NCBI GenBank assembly: GCA_947458705.1
Contig: CANHAH010000004.1
Coordinates: 1-54,413, forward strand
Reading direction: 5' to 3'
Origin: Opitutia bacterium
GTDB taxonomy: Bacteria > Verrucomicrobiota > Verrucomicrobiia > Opitutales > Opitutaceae
DNA length: 54,413 nt
Both the position numbers and the translations under genes were made by a program. The notes under the pieces are model-generated. The model made no database searches and was not told the origin of the DNA. It worked only from the letters and a program-made list of their open reading frames with translations. Positions 24,607 to 33,975 of this stretch are shown piece by piece. How positions within the stretch are numbered: the first letter of the stretch is position 1; the number at the start of each line of letters is the position of its first letter.

Positions 24607-25524
24607 ATGCTCGCCTCCTTCCTCGCCGCCTCATTTTTCGCACTCAACGCCACCTGTGCGAGCCATAGCGTGCGAGCCAGTGGCTCAGCTCGAGCCAACC
24701 TTGGGCGACTCCTCGTTGCGGCGGCCGCACTGGGTCTTTTTGCCCATACGCTCGGACATGGTTTTACGAGTGCCAGCGTGGGTTGGTTTTTCCTGAGTGG
24801 GTTGATCGGTATGGGTTTGGGTGATTTGGGTGTTTATGGCGCGCTACCTTTTCTCGGCTCACGGCTCACCGTTTTAATGACGCAATGTCTGGCCGCCCCC
24901 ATTGCCGCCCTCGGCGAGTGGCTTTGGCTCGATACTCGCCTCACCGGCGCGCAATTGCTATGGGGTGTCATCGTACTAGCGGGCGTGATCGTGGCGTTGC
25001 TGCCGAGCCGCGAGCACCCAGCGCGCGTCCCGCTTAAGCCCATTGGATTTCTTTTTGGCCTGCTCGCGGCAGCCGGCCAAGGACTGGGCGCCCTAGTCAG
25101 TCGCAAAGGCGGACTTGTAGCCGACGCCGCCGGTGAACTTTCGCACAACGCCACCTTCGGCCTTAACGCCGCATATCATCGCATCCTCGCCGGCCTCGTG
25201 TTTACCGCGCTGTGGTTTCTTGCGCTCCGTTTTTTAAGAAAACTTCCGCCGCAGCCCGAGTCCGACGCCACCCCGCCCGCCCGACGCCGCGCCCAGCTGT
25301 GGATTTTAGCCAACGGCCTGGCGGGGCCCGTATTGGGCGTCGGGTGTTACCAATGGGCGCTCGCCACGACTCCCAGCGGCATCGTGCTGCCTATCGCGGC
25401 AACCGCCCCACTGCTATCCATTCCGATCGCGTTTTGGCTCGAAGGCGACCGCCCCACCCGCCGCTCGTTGATCGGTGGCGCGATCGCTGTGGCTGGCTGC
25501 ATCGCTCTCACCTTTCAGCGCTAA
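24607..25524 (+). CDS. DMT-superfamily (EamA) transporter
   Basis: A protein of 305 residues with about ten hydrophobic helices in two EamA-like repeats. The first includes ASVGWFFLSGLIGMGLGDLG. The second includes NGLAGPVLGVGCYQWALATT, followed by PLLSIPIAFWLEGDRPT and IGGAIAVAGCIALTF. Family members export small metabolites across the inner membrane. The substrate is not shown. It is divergent from the deoxyhypusine synthase-like gene, so a polyamine-related substrate is possible but unsupported. Confidence 0.85.
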   Translation: MLASFLAASFFALNATCASHSVRASGSARANLGRLLVAAAALGLFAHTLGHGFTSASVGWFFLSGLIGMGLGDLGVYGALPFLGSRLTVLMTQCLAAPIAALGEWLWLDTRLTGAQLLWGVIVLAGVIVALLPSREHPARVPLKPIGFLFGLLAAAGQGLGALVSRKGGLVADAAGELSHNATFGLNAAYHRILAGLVFTALWFLALRFLRKLPPQPESDATPPARRRAQLWILANGLAGPVLGVGCYQWALATTPSGIVLPIAATAPLLSIPIAFWLEGDRPTRRSLIGGAIAVAGCIALTFQR

Positions 25525-25614
25525 AACCGAATTTCAGCTCAGGTGACACTTTTGCGACGCGAGAACCGCGCCATTGACGGCATGGCGTAGAATCGCGTTT
25601 ATTTGCGGGTTCTC

Positions 25615-27480
25615 ATGCTCACCATCGCCGACGTTTCCAAGTCCTACGGCACCCGCGAACTCTTTTCCGAAGTCTCGCTCTTCATTGCGCGCACTGATCG
25701 CCTCGGCTTGATCGGGCCCAACGGCGCGGGCAAATCCACCCTTTTCGGCCTTATCCTCGGCGAGGAAAAACCCGACACCGGCACCATCGAATGGGAACGC
25801 GGCGCCGATTTCGGCTACCTCCCGCAAGAAAGCGCTCCAGCCGGCGACGAAACCATTCTGCACATCGCCACCAGCGGAAAAAAACTCGAGCCCGATGAGG
25901 ACGACTACGACATCGATTACACGCTCGAGCCGCGCGCGAAAAAAATTCTCGCCGGGCTCGGCTTCAAAGAAGGCGACGCGCTCAAGCTCGCCAAGACCTT
26001 TTCCGGTGGCTGGGTCATGCGCGCCCATCTTGCTCGGCTCCTCGTGGCCGAGCCCGCACTCCTACTCCTCGACGAGCCGACCAACCATCTCGATCTGGAG
26101 GCCTTGCTCTGGTTCCAGGAATATCTCACACGCTACCCCGGCGGCCTAGTCGTCATCTCTCACGATCGTGCGTTTCTCAATGCCCTTTGCACCGGCATGC
26201 TCGAACTCCGTTCAGGTTCGCTGAATTACTACCACGGCAACTACGACAACTACCTCACGGAAAAAGAAGCCCGCAAAGCCCAACAAGCCGCCGCCTTCAA
26301 GACCCAGCAACGCGAGATCGCCCACCTTCAAGTCTTCGTTGATCGCTTCGGCGCCAAGGCCTCGATGGCCTCTCGTGCGAAATCGAAAGAGAAACAGATC
26401 GAACGCCTGAAAGAAGCCGCCGTCGAGGAACCCACCGAAGAATTGCGCAAGATGAACTTCAAGTTCCCGCAGCCTCCGCGCTCCGGCCTGAAGGTCATCG
26501 ACCTGAAGCATGTCCGCCAGTCCTACGGCTCACACGTCGTTTATAGCGATCTCAACTTCGCCGCCGAACGCGGCCAGCGCATCGTCTTGGTCGGCCCCAA
26601 TGGAGCCGGCAAATCCACGCTGCTCAAAATCCTCGCTGGCGTGATCGACATCCAAGGCGGCGAGCGCGACCTCGGCAGCAACGTCGTCCCCGGCTACTTC
26701 GCTCAAAACCGCCTCGATAACCTCGATGCCGACGCGACCGTGTTCGAAAACGTGATGTCGCTGCGCACCAACGAGAATCAGCTCACGGAGCAACAGGCCC
26801 GCGCCATCCTCGGCGCCTTCCTCTTTCGCAAAGACGACGTCCACAAACCGATCTCCGTCCTATCCGGCGGTGAGAAATCCCGCCTTGCCCTCGCCCGCAT
26901 CCTCGTGAAGCCGCCGAATCTGCTCCTGATGGACGAGCCGACGACCCACTTGGACATCCAGTCGATCGACGCCCTGGTCCATGCGCTGAAAAACTACGAA
27001 GGCACCCTCATCTTCATCAGTCACGACGTGCACTTTATTCGCGCCCTCGCGCAAAACGTGCTCCACGTCCACAGCGGCCGCCTCACGCCCTACTTCGGCG
27101 ACTACGATTACTTCCTCGAGAAATCTAAAGCCACCGATGCCCGCGCCGCCCTGACCGCTGGCTTTACCGACGGCCGACCCAAACAAGCCGCCGCGCCCGC
27201 CAAAGCCGCCGCGCCCGCCGCGGCCCCAGCCTCGAAAAAACCGACGCCCAATGAAATTCGCAAATTCCGGGAAGAAGTCGGCGCGCTGGAGAAAAAAGTT
27301 TCTGAGCTCGAAGCTAAACAAGCCGAGATCACGACCGCGCTCGAAGATCCTGCGTCCTACGCCGACAAGGGTAAATTCCATCACCTCAACCGCGAGCTCA
27401 GCGCCGTCGTCGACCAACTCACAGCCGCCACCACGGCTTGGGAAAACGCCGCGACCAAGCTCGCCGAGATGGAAAAATAA
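25615..27480 (+). CDS. ABC-F family ATPase
   Basis: A protein of 621 residues with two ABC domains and no membrane segment. Each domain has Walker A (GPNGAGKS), a signature (FSGGWVMRAHLARLL in the first, LSGGEKSRLALARIL in the second) and Walker B (LLLLDEPTNHLD; LLLMDEPTTHLD). The linker between them is the helical ABC-F arm (ASMASRAKSKEKQIERLKE). The C-terminus is an Ala/Lys-rich stretch and a coiled coil (EVGALEKKVSELEAKQAEI). Proteins of this class act on the ribosome to aid translation or drug resistance. This layout is closest to the Uup/EF-3-like general members. The ATG at 25615 starts at the first ABC strand. Confidence 0.93.
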   Translation: MLTIADVSKSYGTRELFSEVSLFIARTDRLGLIGPNGAGKSTLFGLILGEEKPDTGTIEWERGADFGYLPQESAPAGDETILHIATSGKKLEPDEDDYDIDYTLEPRAKKILAGLGFKEGDALKLAKTFSGGWVMRAHLARLLVAEPALLLLDEPTNHLDLEALLWFQEYLTRYPGGLVVISHDRAFLNALCTGMLELRSGSLNYYHGNYDNYLTEKEARKAQQAAAFKTQQREIAHLQVFVDRFGAKASMASRAKSKEKQIERLKEAAVEEPTEELRKMNFKFPQPPRSGLKVIDLKHVRQSYGSHVVYSDLNFAAERGQRIVLVGPNGAGKSTLLKILAGVIDIQGGERDLGSNVVPGYFAQNRLDNLDADATVFENVMSLRTNENQLTEQQARAILGAFLFRKDDVHKPISVLSGGEKSRLALARILVKPPNLLLMDEPTTHLDIQSIDALVHALKNYEGTLIFISHDVHFIRALAQNVLHVHSGRLTPYFGDYDYFLEKSKATDARAALTAGFTDGRPKQAAAPAKAAAPAAAPASKKPTPNEIRKFREEVGALEKKVSELEAKQAEITTALEDPASYADKGKFHHLNRELSAVVDQLTAATTAWENAATKLAEMEK

Positions 27481-27487
27481 TCGGCCC

Positions 27488-28795
27488 TTAGCCGATCATT
27501 TCATCGATCAACGCCGGCGTCGTGCCGGCCACTTCGCCGACGCGGATCGCCTGCGCCAACATGAGCTGCGCTGCGGCCAACGCGTCAGCGTCGTTCGCGT
27601 GAATCACACCTAAGGTCGCGCCTGCGGCGACGGGTTCACCCACTTTAACAAGCTCGCTGAAACCTACGGCGTGATCGACGCCATCCGCCGCCTTCACGCG
27701 GCCCGCACCCAGGCGCAAGGCCGCGAGCGCCACCCCCATCGCGTCGACATCTTGAACGAAGCCTGAGCGAGTCGCCGTGAGCGCGATTTTAAATTTAGCC
27801 TGCGGCAGGCGCTCCGGTTCATCGACTACCCGAGTGTCGCCACCCTGCGATGCGATCATCGCACGGAATTTCTCAAGAGCCGCGCCCGATGAAATACTGC
27901 GCGCTAAAGCAGCTCGCGCCTCCGTCGCCGACTGAGCCACGCCCGCCAACACCAACATTTGCTCGGCGAGCGCGTAGGTGACTTCCATCGTATCAGCCGG
28001 GCCGCGGCCTTTAAGGCACTCGATGGATTCGGCGACTTCGAGCGCGTTGCCGACCGCGCGACCGAGCGGTTGGTCCATTGCGGTGAGAAGCGCGCGCGTG
28101 GGTTTGCCCATGGCGGTCGCCACCGAGACGAGCGCCAGCGCAAGTTCGCGCGCCTGCGACTTTTCCTTCATGAACGCACCGCGGCCAAATTTCACATCGA
28201 GCACAAGTACATCGATGCCCTCGGCGAGTTTTTTGGCGAGGATGCTACCGCAGATTAGCGGGATGCACTCGACGGTCGCCGTCACGTCACGCAGTGCATA
28301 AAGTTTTTTGTCAGAAGGCGCCAATTCCGCCGTCTGGCCGATGAGCGAGAGTCCGATTTTTTCCAACTCCGTGCGGTATTCCGTCATCGTGAGGTTAACA
28401 CGGAAACCGGGAATCGATTCGAGTTTATCGAGCGTGCCGCCGGTGTGACCGAGGCCACGACCGGAAATCATAGGAACGGCGACACCGCAGGCCGCTACCA
28501 TCGGCGCGAGGTGCAGCGATACTTTATCGCCCACGCCGCCGGTCGAATGTTTATCCGCCTTGGGCAATTTTACGCTCGAGAGATCGGCGACGACGCCGGA
28601 GTGCATCATCGCTTCGGTGTAGAGCGCGGTTTCCGCGGGCGTCATGCCGCGCAGGTAAATCGCCATAAGTAGCGCCGAGAGTTGGTAATCCGCCCAAGAG
28701 CCATCGGTGGCGCCCTGCACAAACGCCGCGATCTCTTCGCGACTCAGCGCCAGGCCGTCGCGTTTTTTGGCGATGATATGTTGGGGGAAGAGCAT
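27488..28795 (-). CDS. deoA: Thymidine/pyrimidine-nucleoside phosphorylase
   Basis: A protein of 435 residues, the usual size. It opens with IIAKKRDGLALSREEIAAFV and carries the family signature SGRGLGHTGGTLDKLES, the phosphate-binding KHSTGGVGDKVSL, and DVKFGRGAFM. It splits thymidine (or uridine) with phosphate into base and deoxyribose-1-phosphate in nucleoside salvage. The frame is open 157 codons further upstream, but the family begins at this ATG, so 28795 is the start. It converges with the ABC-F gene (7 bp between the stop codons). Confidence 0.93.
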   Translation of the reverse strand: MLFPQHIIAKKRDGLALSREEIAAFVQGATDGSWADYQLSALLMAIYLRGMTPAETALYTEAMMHSGVVADLSSVKLPKADKHSTGGVGDKVSLHLAPMVAACGVAVPMISGRGLGHTGGTLDKLESIPGFRVNLTMTEYRTELEKIGLSLIGQTAELAPSDKKLYALRDVTATVECIPLICGSILAKKLAEGIDVLVLDVKFGRGAFMKEKSQARELALALVSVATAMGKPTRALLTAMDQPLGRAVGNALEVAESIECLKGRGPADTMEVTYALAEQMLVLAGVAQSATEARAALARSISSGAALEKFRAMIASQGGDTRVVDEPERLPQAKFKIALTATRSGFVQDVDAMGVALAALRLGAGRVKAADGVDHAVGFSELVKVGEPVAAGATLGVIHANDADALAAAQLMLAQAIRVGEVAGTTPALIDEMIG

Positions 28796-28898
28796 AGGTT
28801 CAGCCCAAACGCCCCGCGCGCCAAAGGCAACCGCGCGGCCACGCGGACGTAACCGGGCTTTTTCTTGGCACGTTCGGAGCAGCGTGTTGAATGAGGCG

Positions 28899-29636
28899 AT
28901 GTTTACCATTCTTGGCGCTGACGGTAATGAATATGGCCCGGCTTCGCTTTCGCAGGTGCGCGCGTGGATAAACGCTGGTCGCGCCAACCTCGACACGCGG
29001 GCAAAATTACCGGGCGAGACCGAATGGCGCCGGCTCGGCGACATCCCGGAGTTCAACGGCGAGACGTCAGCTTCGCTTCCGCCCAGGCTGAACGACACCG
29101 CGACCGCGGCCTCAGACCCGGCATCTTCGGAGCACCGCGAGCCCGAGCAAGCCGACCGACTGACACGACTGACAGCGGTATTAGTTGATACCTTAATTGG
29201 CGCCGTGGTCGCGATACCCGGCGGACTAATCCTCGGCGGCGCGTTTCTCGAGGCCGCAGTCGCCATGATACGCGGACAAGAACCGGATTTTTCCGAGATC
29301 GAGCCCGGACGCTTGTTGATCGGTCTCGCGGTCCTGGGCCTAGCAACGTTTGCGCTGCAACTTATCCAAATTTATCTCGTATCCACACGCGGACAAACCC
29401 TCGGCAAACGCTTTCTTGGCATCCGGATCGTGCGCGCGAGCGATGGTTCTAATCCTGGCTTCGCACGAGCCTGGCTGCTGCGCGCATTGGTGCCCGGAAT
29501 CATCGGGATGCTACCGACGATCGGAAACGTGTTCACGATCGTGAACTACTGTTTCATCTTCCGCGCCGACCGCCGTTGTCTTCACGATCTGATGGCTGAC
29601 ACGTGCGTCGTGAAAGTGAAGCCGCCGACAATTTGA
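28899..29636 (+). CDS. GYF_2-RDD membrane protein
   Basis: A protein of 245 residues. Residues 1-50 form a GYF_2 (DUF4339) domain: FTILGADGNEYGPASLSQVRAWI, then TEWRRLGDIPEF. A short linker rich in Ala, Pro and Glu leads to an RDD domain with three membrane helices. These start with DRLTRLTAVLVDTLIGAVV and include STRGQTLGKRFLGIRIV and RCLHDLMADTCVV. The family's function is uncertain; some members relate to ion exchange. The start at 28899 lies exactly before the GYF_2 domain. An earlier in-frame start would add about 64 non-conserved residues. Confidence 0.88.
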   Translation: MFTILGADGNEYGPASLSQVRAWINAGRANLDTRAKLPGETEWRRLGDIPEFNGETSASLPPRLNDTATAASDPASSEHREPEQADRLTRLTAVLVDTLIGAVVAIPGGLILGGAFLEAAVAMIRGQEPDFSEIEPGRLLIGLAVLGLATFALQLIQIYLVSTRGQTLGKRFLGIRIVRASDGSNPGFARAWLLRALVPGIIGMLPTIGNVFTIVNYCFIFRADRRCLHDLMADTCVVKVKPPTI

Positions 29637-29893
29637 AAAGTCTGCGCATGCAAGTAATGCGACCGGGCATCGCGTTAAGTTCTCTAAAAAGTGGTTCTTA
29701 AATTAGCTATGCATTACAAGGCGAAGTACCGCGCCTAAGATGAGGCTCGCGTTAGAACGGGTTTATTTCTCGTTTAAAAAAGATCGGCATATAGATCGGC
29801 AATTTTTAGTTTATTTTCTTCGGTCTATAAGCCATAAGTCATTATCAATTAATATTGATTTTAAAATAAATATCGGTAAAAATATCGGCATAA
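29637..29893. other. AT-rich control region of the second fic gene
   Basis: A 257-bp stretch that becomes very AT-rich from 29750 on. It contains four copies of ATCGG(C/T)A and the palindrome ATCAAT-TAAT-ATTGAT (29844-29859), described in the next entry. No open frame is supported. Confidence 0.5.
29783..29892 (+). promoter_or_regulatory. Direct repeats and palindrome upstream of fic
   Basis: ATCGGCA occurs at 29783 and 29795 (12-bp period). ATCGGTA at 29872 and ATCGGCA at 29884 repeat the same spacing. Between the pairs lies the 16-mer palindrome (arms ATCAAT / ATTGAT) at 29844-29859. The last repeat ends a few bases before the fic start at 29894. The pattern suits a bound regulator, perhaps the Fic protein itself or a factor using 12-bp (about one helical turn) periodicity. 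Confidence 0.45.
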
Positions 29894-31084
29894 ATGCCAC
29901 TCACGAGAACAGCGATCGAGCCCATCCTGCCTGAGCAATACCTGCGCTCCTTGGATGATTTGGCATGCTCGGTTCTTGAACAAGCTGCTCGGCTTGACCA
30001 AAAGGTTCGACCCGAGCTACGCAAGGACTTGGCGGAGCTAACTCGTTGGATGCACTGTTATTACTCCAATCTCATCGAGGGGCAGCAAACGCGAGTTCGT
30101 GACATTGAAGCAGCTCTTCAGCAGAATTTTGCAGCTGAACCTGAAAAGAGAAGCCTGCAGCAATTAGCGCTCGCACATCTGGCGGTTCAAAAGTGGGCCG
30201 CCACCTACTCAGGGTCGCCCTATCAAGGCAGTTTTTTTTGCGAACTCCACCGACTGTTTTATTCGCAGCTCCCAGCGGAAATGCGTGTTACCACCACCTC
30301 GAGCGGCCAAAAATCGCACCTTCAGCCCGGCGAGTTGCGAACCGGAGACGTGGAAGTTGGAACTCACGTTGCCCCGCCATACGAGCTTGTGCCCGGATTG
30401 CTTGAGCATTTCAGCCTTCGTTACGAATCGGGCGAGCTGTCCCGGATAAGAAAGGTGATTGCAGTAGCTGCGAGCCATCACCGCTTCGCCTGGATTCACC
30501 CGTTTCGCGACGGTAATGGCCGCGTAGCCCGATTGTTTTCGGATACGCTCATTCGCCAACTCGGGATTGACGGAGGGGGACTCTGGTCGCTTTCCCGCGG
30601 CCTCGCGGTTCAAAGGAGTGAGTATTACGCGCTTTTGTCCAATGCGGATCAGGAGCGAAGTGCCCGTTCGGCCGACGATGGTCGTGGTCATTTGAGCGAA
30701 CGCGCGCTTCGCGATTTCTGTGCATTCGTACTTCGTGTGATGCTGGATCAAATTGCGTTTATGGATCGCCTATTGGAGCTCAACTCATTGGCGGCACGTA
30801 TTGAGCACTACACAAAAGTAGAGGCTGGATTTGGACAGGAAGCTGATTGCGCATTTTTACTTCTTCGCGAGGCACTCTACCGAGGTGAATTTGCACGCGG
30901 AGAAGCGGGTCGAATCATCGGAGCGGCCGAACGCAAAGGGCGAATGGTACTCGCGAAGGTCATAGAGGCGGGGCTCTTAAAATCTGATACGCCGAAGTCC
31001 AAAGTTCGGTTAGCGCTGCCGGCCAAAGCGCTGGCGACCTATTTCCCCCAGCTATTCCCTATCGACCCGTTCGGGAAAGGTTAA
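29894..31084 (+). CDS. Fic family protein, class II architecture
   Basis: A protein of 396 residues. The inhibitory helix carries SNLIEG (residues 58-63), a full match to (S/T)xxxE(G/N). The catalytic motif HPFRDGNGRVAR (202-213) is complete. Between them is a helical domain. The C-terminal third looks like a winged-helix domain (RIIGAAERKGRMVLAKVIEAGLLKS). This architecture is common among self-inhibited Fic enzymes that AMPylate a protein target. No antitoxin gene is adjacent, in line with intramolecular inhibition. The upstream region contains repeats that may serve as operators. Confidence 0.9.
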   Translation: MPLTRTAIEPILPEQYLRSLDDLACSVLEQAARLDQKVRPELRKDLAELTRWMHCYYSNLIEGQQTRVRDIEAALQQNFAAEPEKRSLQQLALAHLAVQKWAATYSGSPYQGSFFCELHRLFYSQLPAEMRVTTTSSGQKSHLQPGELRTGDVEVGTHVAPPYELVPGLLEHFSLRYESGELSRIRKVIAVAASHHRFAWIHPFRDGNGRVARLFSDTLIRQLGIDGGGLWSLSRGLAVQRSEYYALLSNADQERSARSADDGRGHLSERALRDFCAFVLRVMLDQIAFMDRLLELNSLAARIEHYTKVEAGFGQEADCAFLLLREALYRGEFARGEAGRIIGAAERKGRMVLAKVIEAGLLKSDTPKSKVRLALPAKALATYFPQLFPIDPFGKG

Positions 31085-31174
31085 GTACGGGCCGAAAAAC
31101 CGCCTATTAACTGGAGCCCACGCAACTGCTGCGATCGCAGTTAAAACGCGGCCAAACACATAATAGACAGTAGC

Positions 31175-32296
31175 TTAACCGCGCCCGCGCACGCCGAGGT
31201 TCAGCGTTTTCCGGCAGTAATTGAGACTGCGCTCCATGTGCTCGAGTTGTTGAATTTTGAGCGCCTCAATGTGGCGGGCGCGACCCTCGTCCGTGTCTTC
31301 GGTCAGATGTGGCTGAAGATAAGGCCGCCCCCGTTTTGCCAAAGCAAGAAAGCGCGAAAAATCGCGCGAACGTCCACGCGGGAACCAGCGCGTCCAAAAC
31401 TCATCCGTGTAAACCGGTAAAATCACCGGCGGGCGCGCCGTAATCGGCTTACAATAAATGTGCACGTTAGCTGGGATGATTTCGGCTGCGCGCGCCACGA
31501 TCGCTTTAAAGTCGGGGGTGCCTTCACCGAGCGGAACCCATTGCACGGCCACACCACCCTCCGTTTCGTAGACGACAGAATCACGCAAGTGAAACGTCAC
31601 CGCGTAAGGGCCGAGTTCCTCAAGAGTCGTCATCGGATCCTCGGCGACGAATACTGGATTTCCCGTATCCAGATAAGATCCGACAAAATCTGGTCCCGCC
31701 GTCTCGATCAATTGCCTGGTTTCCCAAGCGAGGAGGTCTTTGTGATTCTCGAGGCCGATCTTCAGGCCGGCATCCATCGCTTGGTTGCGTACCTCACGCA
31801 GAATCTTGATGGCTGTCTCGATGTGACGCTCCACCGGACCGGGCGGAAAATGATAACGATCGGAGGCGAGCAACGTGCGCACGATGGGCGAACCCATAGC
31901 GGCGGCACGCTCGATATTTTTGCGCAACGTCGCGACTGCCTGCGTGTACGCTTCCGGCGTGCGCGGCAAGAGACCACCCCCGCCGGTCTCCAGGCGCAGG
32001 CCCAAATCTTTCGACCACGCGCGCACTTCGGCCCAGTGCCTTGGATCCATCACGCCCTTATCCAGTGAGTCTTGGAGAAAAATCGCGTCGAGCTGGTGCT
32101 GAGTGACGTAGTCGAAAAGTTGGCGGTCGTTCCAGCGCTGGAAGCGGAGACAATACGTATTGAGACCGAGACGCCAGGTGCGAGGGGCCGGTGAAGCTAA
32201 ATCTCCCGCCATGAGCTGCGTGGCGGCACCGAGCGCCAAGCCAGTAAACTGTCGCCGCGTGAGCGTTCCAGCGGCGGCGCTCAAAGATTCATTCAT
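31175..32296 (-). CDS. Tat-exported xylose isomerase-like TIM-barrel protein
   Basis: A protein of 373 residues. A twin-arginine signal (LTRRQFTGLALGAATQLMAG, residues 12-31) is followed by a TIM-barrel of the AP-endonuclease-2/xylose isomerase fold: RLGLNTYCLRF, DAIFLQDSL, LRLETGGGGL, KIGLENHKDLLAW, DFVGSYLDTGNP, VTFHLRDSV, QWVPLGEGTPDF. Metal ligands (Glu, Asp, His) appear at the expected strand ends. The family isomerises or epimerises sugars. Tat export means it folds with its cofactor before leaving the cytoplasm. It lies 18 bp behind the dehydrogenase gene and is likely in the same operon. Confidence 0.85.
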   Translation of the reverse strand: MNESLSAAAGTLTRRQFTGLALGAATQLMAGDLASPAPRTWRLGLNTYCLRFQRWNDRQLFDYVTQHQLDAIFLQDSLDKGVMDPRHWAEVRAWSKDLGLRLETGGGGLLPRTPEAYTQAVATLRKNIERAAAMGSPIVRTLLASDRYHFPPGPVERHIETAIKILREVRNQAMDAGLKIGLENHKDLLAWETRQLIETAGPDFVGSYLDTGNPVFVAEDPMTTLEELGPYAVTFHLRDSVVYETEGGVAVQWVPLGEGTPDFKAIVARAAEIIPANVHIYCKPITARPPVILPVYTDEFWTRWFPRGRSRDFSRFLALAKRGRPYLQPHLTEDTDEGRARHIEALKIQQLEHMERSLNYCRKTLNLGVRGRG

Positions 32297-32314
32297 GGGG
32301 ACGATGGCGCACGA

Positions 32315-33286
32315 TCACACGACGCGATCCGTCATCGCGCCGCCGCTTTCGTACGCAGCGAGATTTTGTAAAAAATGCCGGACGATCGTCTCGTCCTGAT
32401 CATGGCGGCCGCCCGCAGTATGCGGGGTGATATAGCAATTGGGCGTGGACCACAGCTCGTGCGCAGGCGGGAGAGGTTCTGGGTCCGTGACGTCGAGATA
32501 AGCAGCCGCGATTTTTTTCGAGCGTAGCGCTTCGGCAAGCGCAGGCTGGTCGACCGTGGTGCCTCGGCCCACGTTATAAAATTTTGCGCTGGGGCGGCAG
32601 CAAGCAAGACGGCGGGCATTCACGTAGCCGGAGGTGGCGGGATTGGCCGGGAGGATGTTAACGATGTGATCGACCAAGGGGAGGACGCGCGTGAGCTCGG
32701 TTTCCGGCACGATGCGCACGCCGGTTTCGCTGCGCGTCTGGCGCCGGAGCGCGTACAGAGTCATCCCAAACGGGGCGAGTAACTCCGTGAGACGACGCCC
32801 GATCGCCCCGTAACCGAGCATAAGTACACTCTGGCCCGTGAGGAGACGCGAATGGTAGCGTCTTTCTTCATAGTGCCAGGACTGGTCCGTGAGTTGATCG
32901 CGGTGTGAGGGCAACAACTGACGTCCAAGCGAAAGCATCATGGCTAAAACATGTTGCGCGCAGGGATCGGCGAACACGGCTGAGGCGTTGGTGAACGCCG
33001 AGCCGCGCGTGCGAAACGTTTCTAGAAATTCTGGGGTATCGTAGCGCGTATAACCAGCGGTAGACACTTCCACCCATTTGATATTCGGATAACGCAGACA
33101 ATCGACCGGGTCGGGCTGACCAAACGCGATATCGGCCGAGGCGAGCGCAGGGTCAGTCTGACCGGCGACCAGTACCGAGGTGCTGGCGGCGGCAGAAGTG
33201 ACGAGTCGATGGGCGCGCGTGCCGTCATGCAGCAACTTTGTGACAGCGGGATCGAATTTAGTGTTGGTCCAGATCGTGAGAGCCAT
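32315..33286 (-). CDS. D-2-hydroxyacid dehydrogenase
   Basis: A protein of 323 residues with the NAD-binding fold: GYGAIGRRLTEL near residue 157. The catalytic Arg is in NVGRGTTVD, the Glu in LDVTDPEPLP and the His in ITPHTAGG. It reversibly oxidises a D-2-hydroxyacid with NAD(P). The substrate cannot be told, but the company of sugar genes hints at a sugar acid. It starts 42 bp after the apt stop and ends 18 bp before the TIM-barrel gene, so the three probably form one transcript. Confidence 0.92.
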   Translation of the reverse strand: MALTIWTNTKFDPAVTKLLHDGTRAHRLVTSAAASTSVLVAGQTDPALASADIAFGQPDPVDCLRYPNIKWVEVSTAGYTRYDTPEFLETFRTRGSAFTNASAVFADPCAQHVLAMMLSLGRQLLPSHRDQLTDQSWHYEERRYHSRLLTGQSVLMLGYGAIGRRLTELLAPFGMTLYALRRQTRSETGVRIVPETELTRVLPLVDHIVNILPANPATSGYVNARRLACCRPSAKFYNVGRGTTVDQPALAEALRSKKIAAAYLDVTDPEPLPPAHELWSTPNCYITPHTAGGRHDQDETIVRHFLQNLAAYESGGAMTDRVV

Positions 33287-33328
33287 GGCGGGTAATGAAT
33301 AAATAAGGCGGAAGCGATGACGCGGCGG

Positions 33329-33880
33329 TTATTCGTTTTCGGAAAATTCGCAGAGCGTGTGGACGTTGAGGCCCGCGGCGCGAAGTTTAGCGGAGCCACC
33401 GAGCTCGGGTAGGTCGATGATGCCGGCGACGCCCACGACTACGCCACCGAGTCGGCGGAATAATTCCGTCGCAGCCAGTAAGGTACCACCCGTTGCGATC
33501 AAATCGTCGAGAATGAGGATGCGGTCACCGGGTTTGCAGGCGTCGGCGTGGATCTCGACGGTCGCGGTACCATACTCGAGGGCGTAATCGGCAGAAATGG
33601 TTTTGTGGGGCAACTTACCCTTTTTGCGTACGAGTACGAAAGGCTTGTGCAATTGGTAAGCCAGTGCGCCGCCGACAATAAAGCCACGCGCGTCGACCGC
33701 TGCGATTAGGTCGATTCGCTGCTGCGTGCAATCCAGCGCAAAGGCCTCAACCATGACGCGAAACGCCTCGGGGTCGTGAAACAATGTGGTCACATCACGG
33801 AAATTAACGCCGGCCTTGGGCCAGCCGGGGATCGTGCGGACCCGCGCTTTGAGAAAATCGGAGAAATTGGATTGGGCCAT
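33329..33880 (-). CDS. apt: Adenine phosphoribosyltransferase
   Basis: A protein of 183 residues, the normal size. It has RTIPGWPKAGVNFRDVTTLF, DAVDARGFIVG-like AAVDARGFIVGGALAY, KKGKLPH and the PRPP-binding loop ILILDDLIATGGTL. It makes AMP from adenine and PRPP in purine salvage. It lies 95 bp after the GH50-like gene and before the dehydrogenase, in a run of five minus-strand genes. A link with the sugar genes is not obvious, and it may simply be carried along. Confidence 0.95.
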   Translation of the reverse strand: MAQSNFSDFLKARVRTIPGWPKAGVNFRDVTTLFHDPEAFRVMVEAFALDCTQQRIDLIAAVDARGFIVGGALAYQLHKPFVLVRKKGKLPHKTISADYALEYGTATVEIHADACKPGDRILILDDLIATGGTLLAATELFRRLGGVVVGVAGIIDLPELGGSAKLRAAGLNVHTLCEFSENE

Positions 33881-33975
33881 GAAAGTGAAGAAGGGAGATA
33901 TGCCAGCGCCGCGGTCGGAAAAACAGGACAGCGCCGCGCCACCCTAACGGTCAAGAGCGCGACGCGAGACGCTCA

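Noticed and set aside
28796-29266. A 157-residue N-terminal extension of thymidine phosphorylase
   Set aside because: The added residues are Ser/Arg/Ala-rich and lie over the divergent GYF_2-RDD gene. The family starts at the internal ATG.
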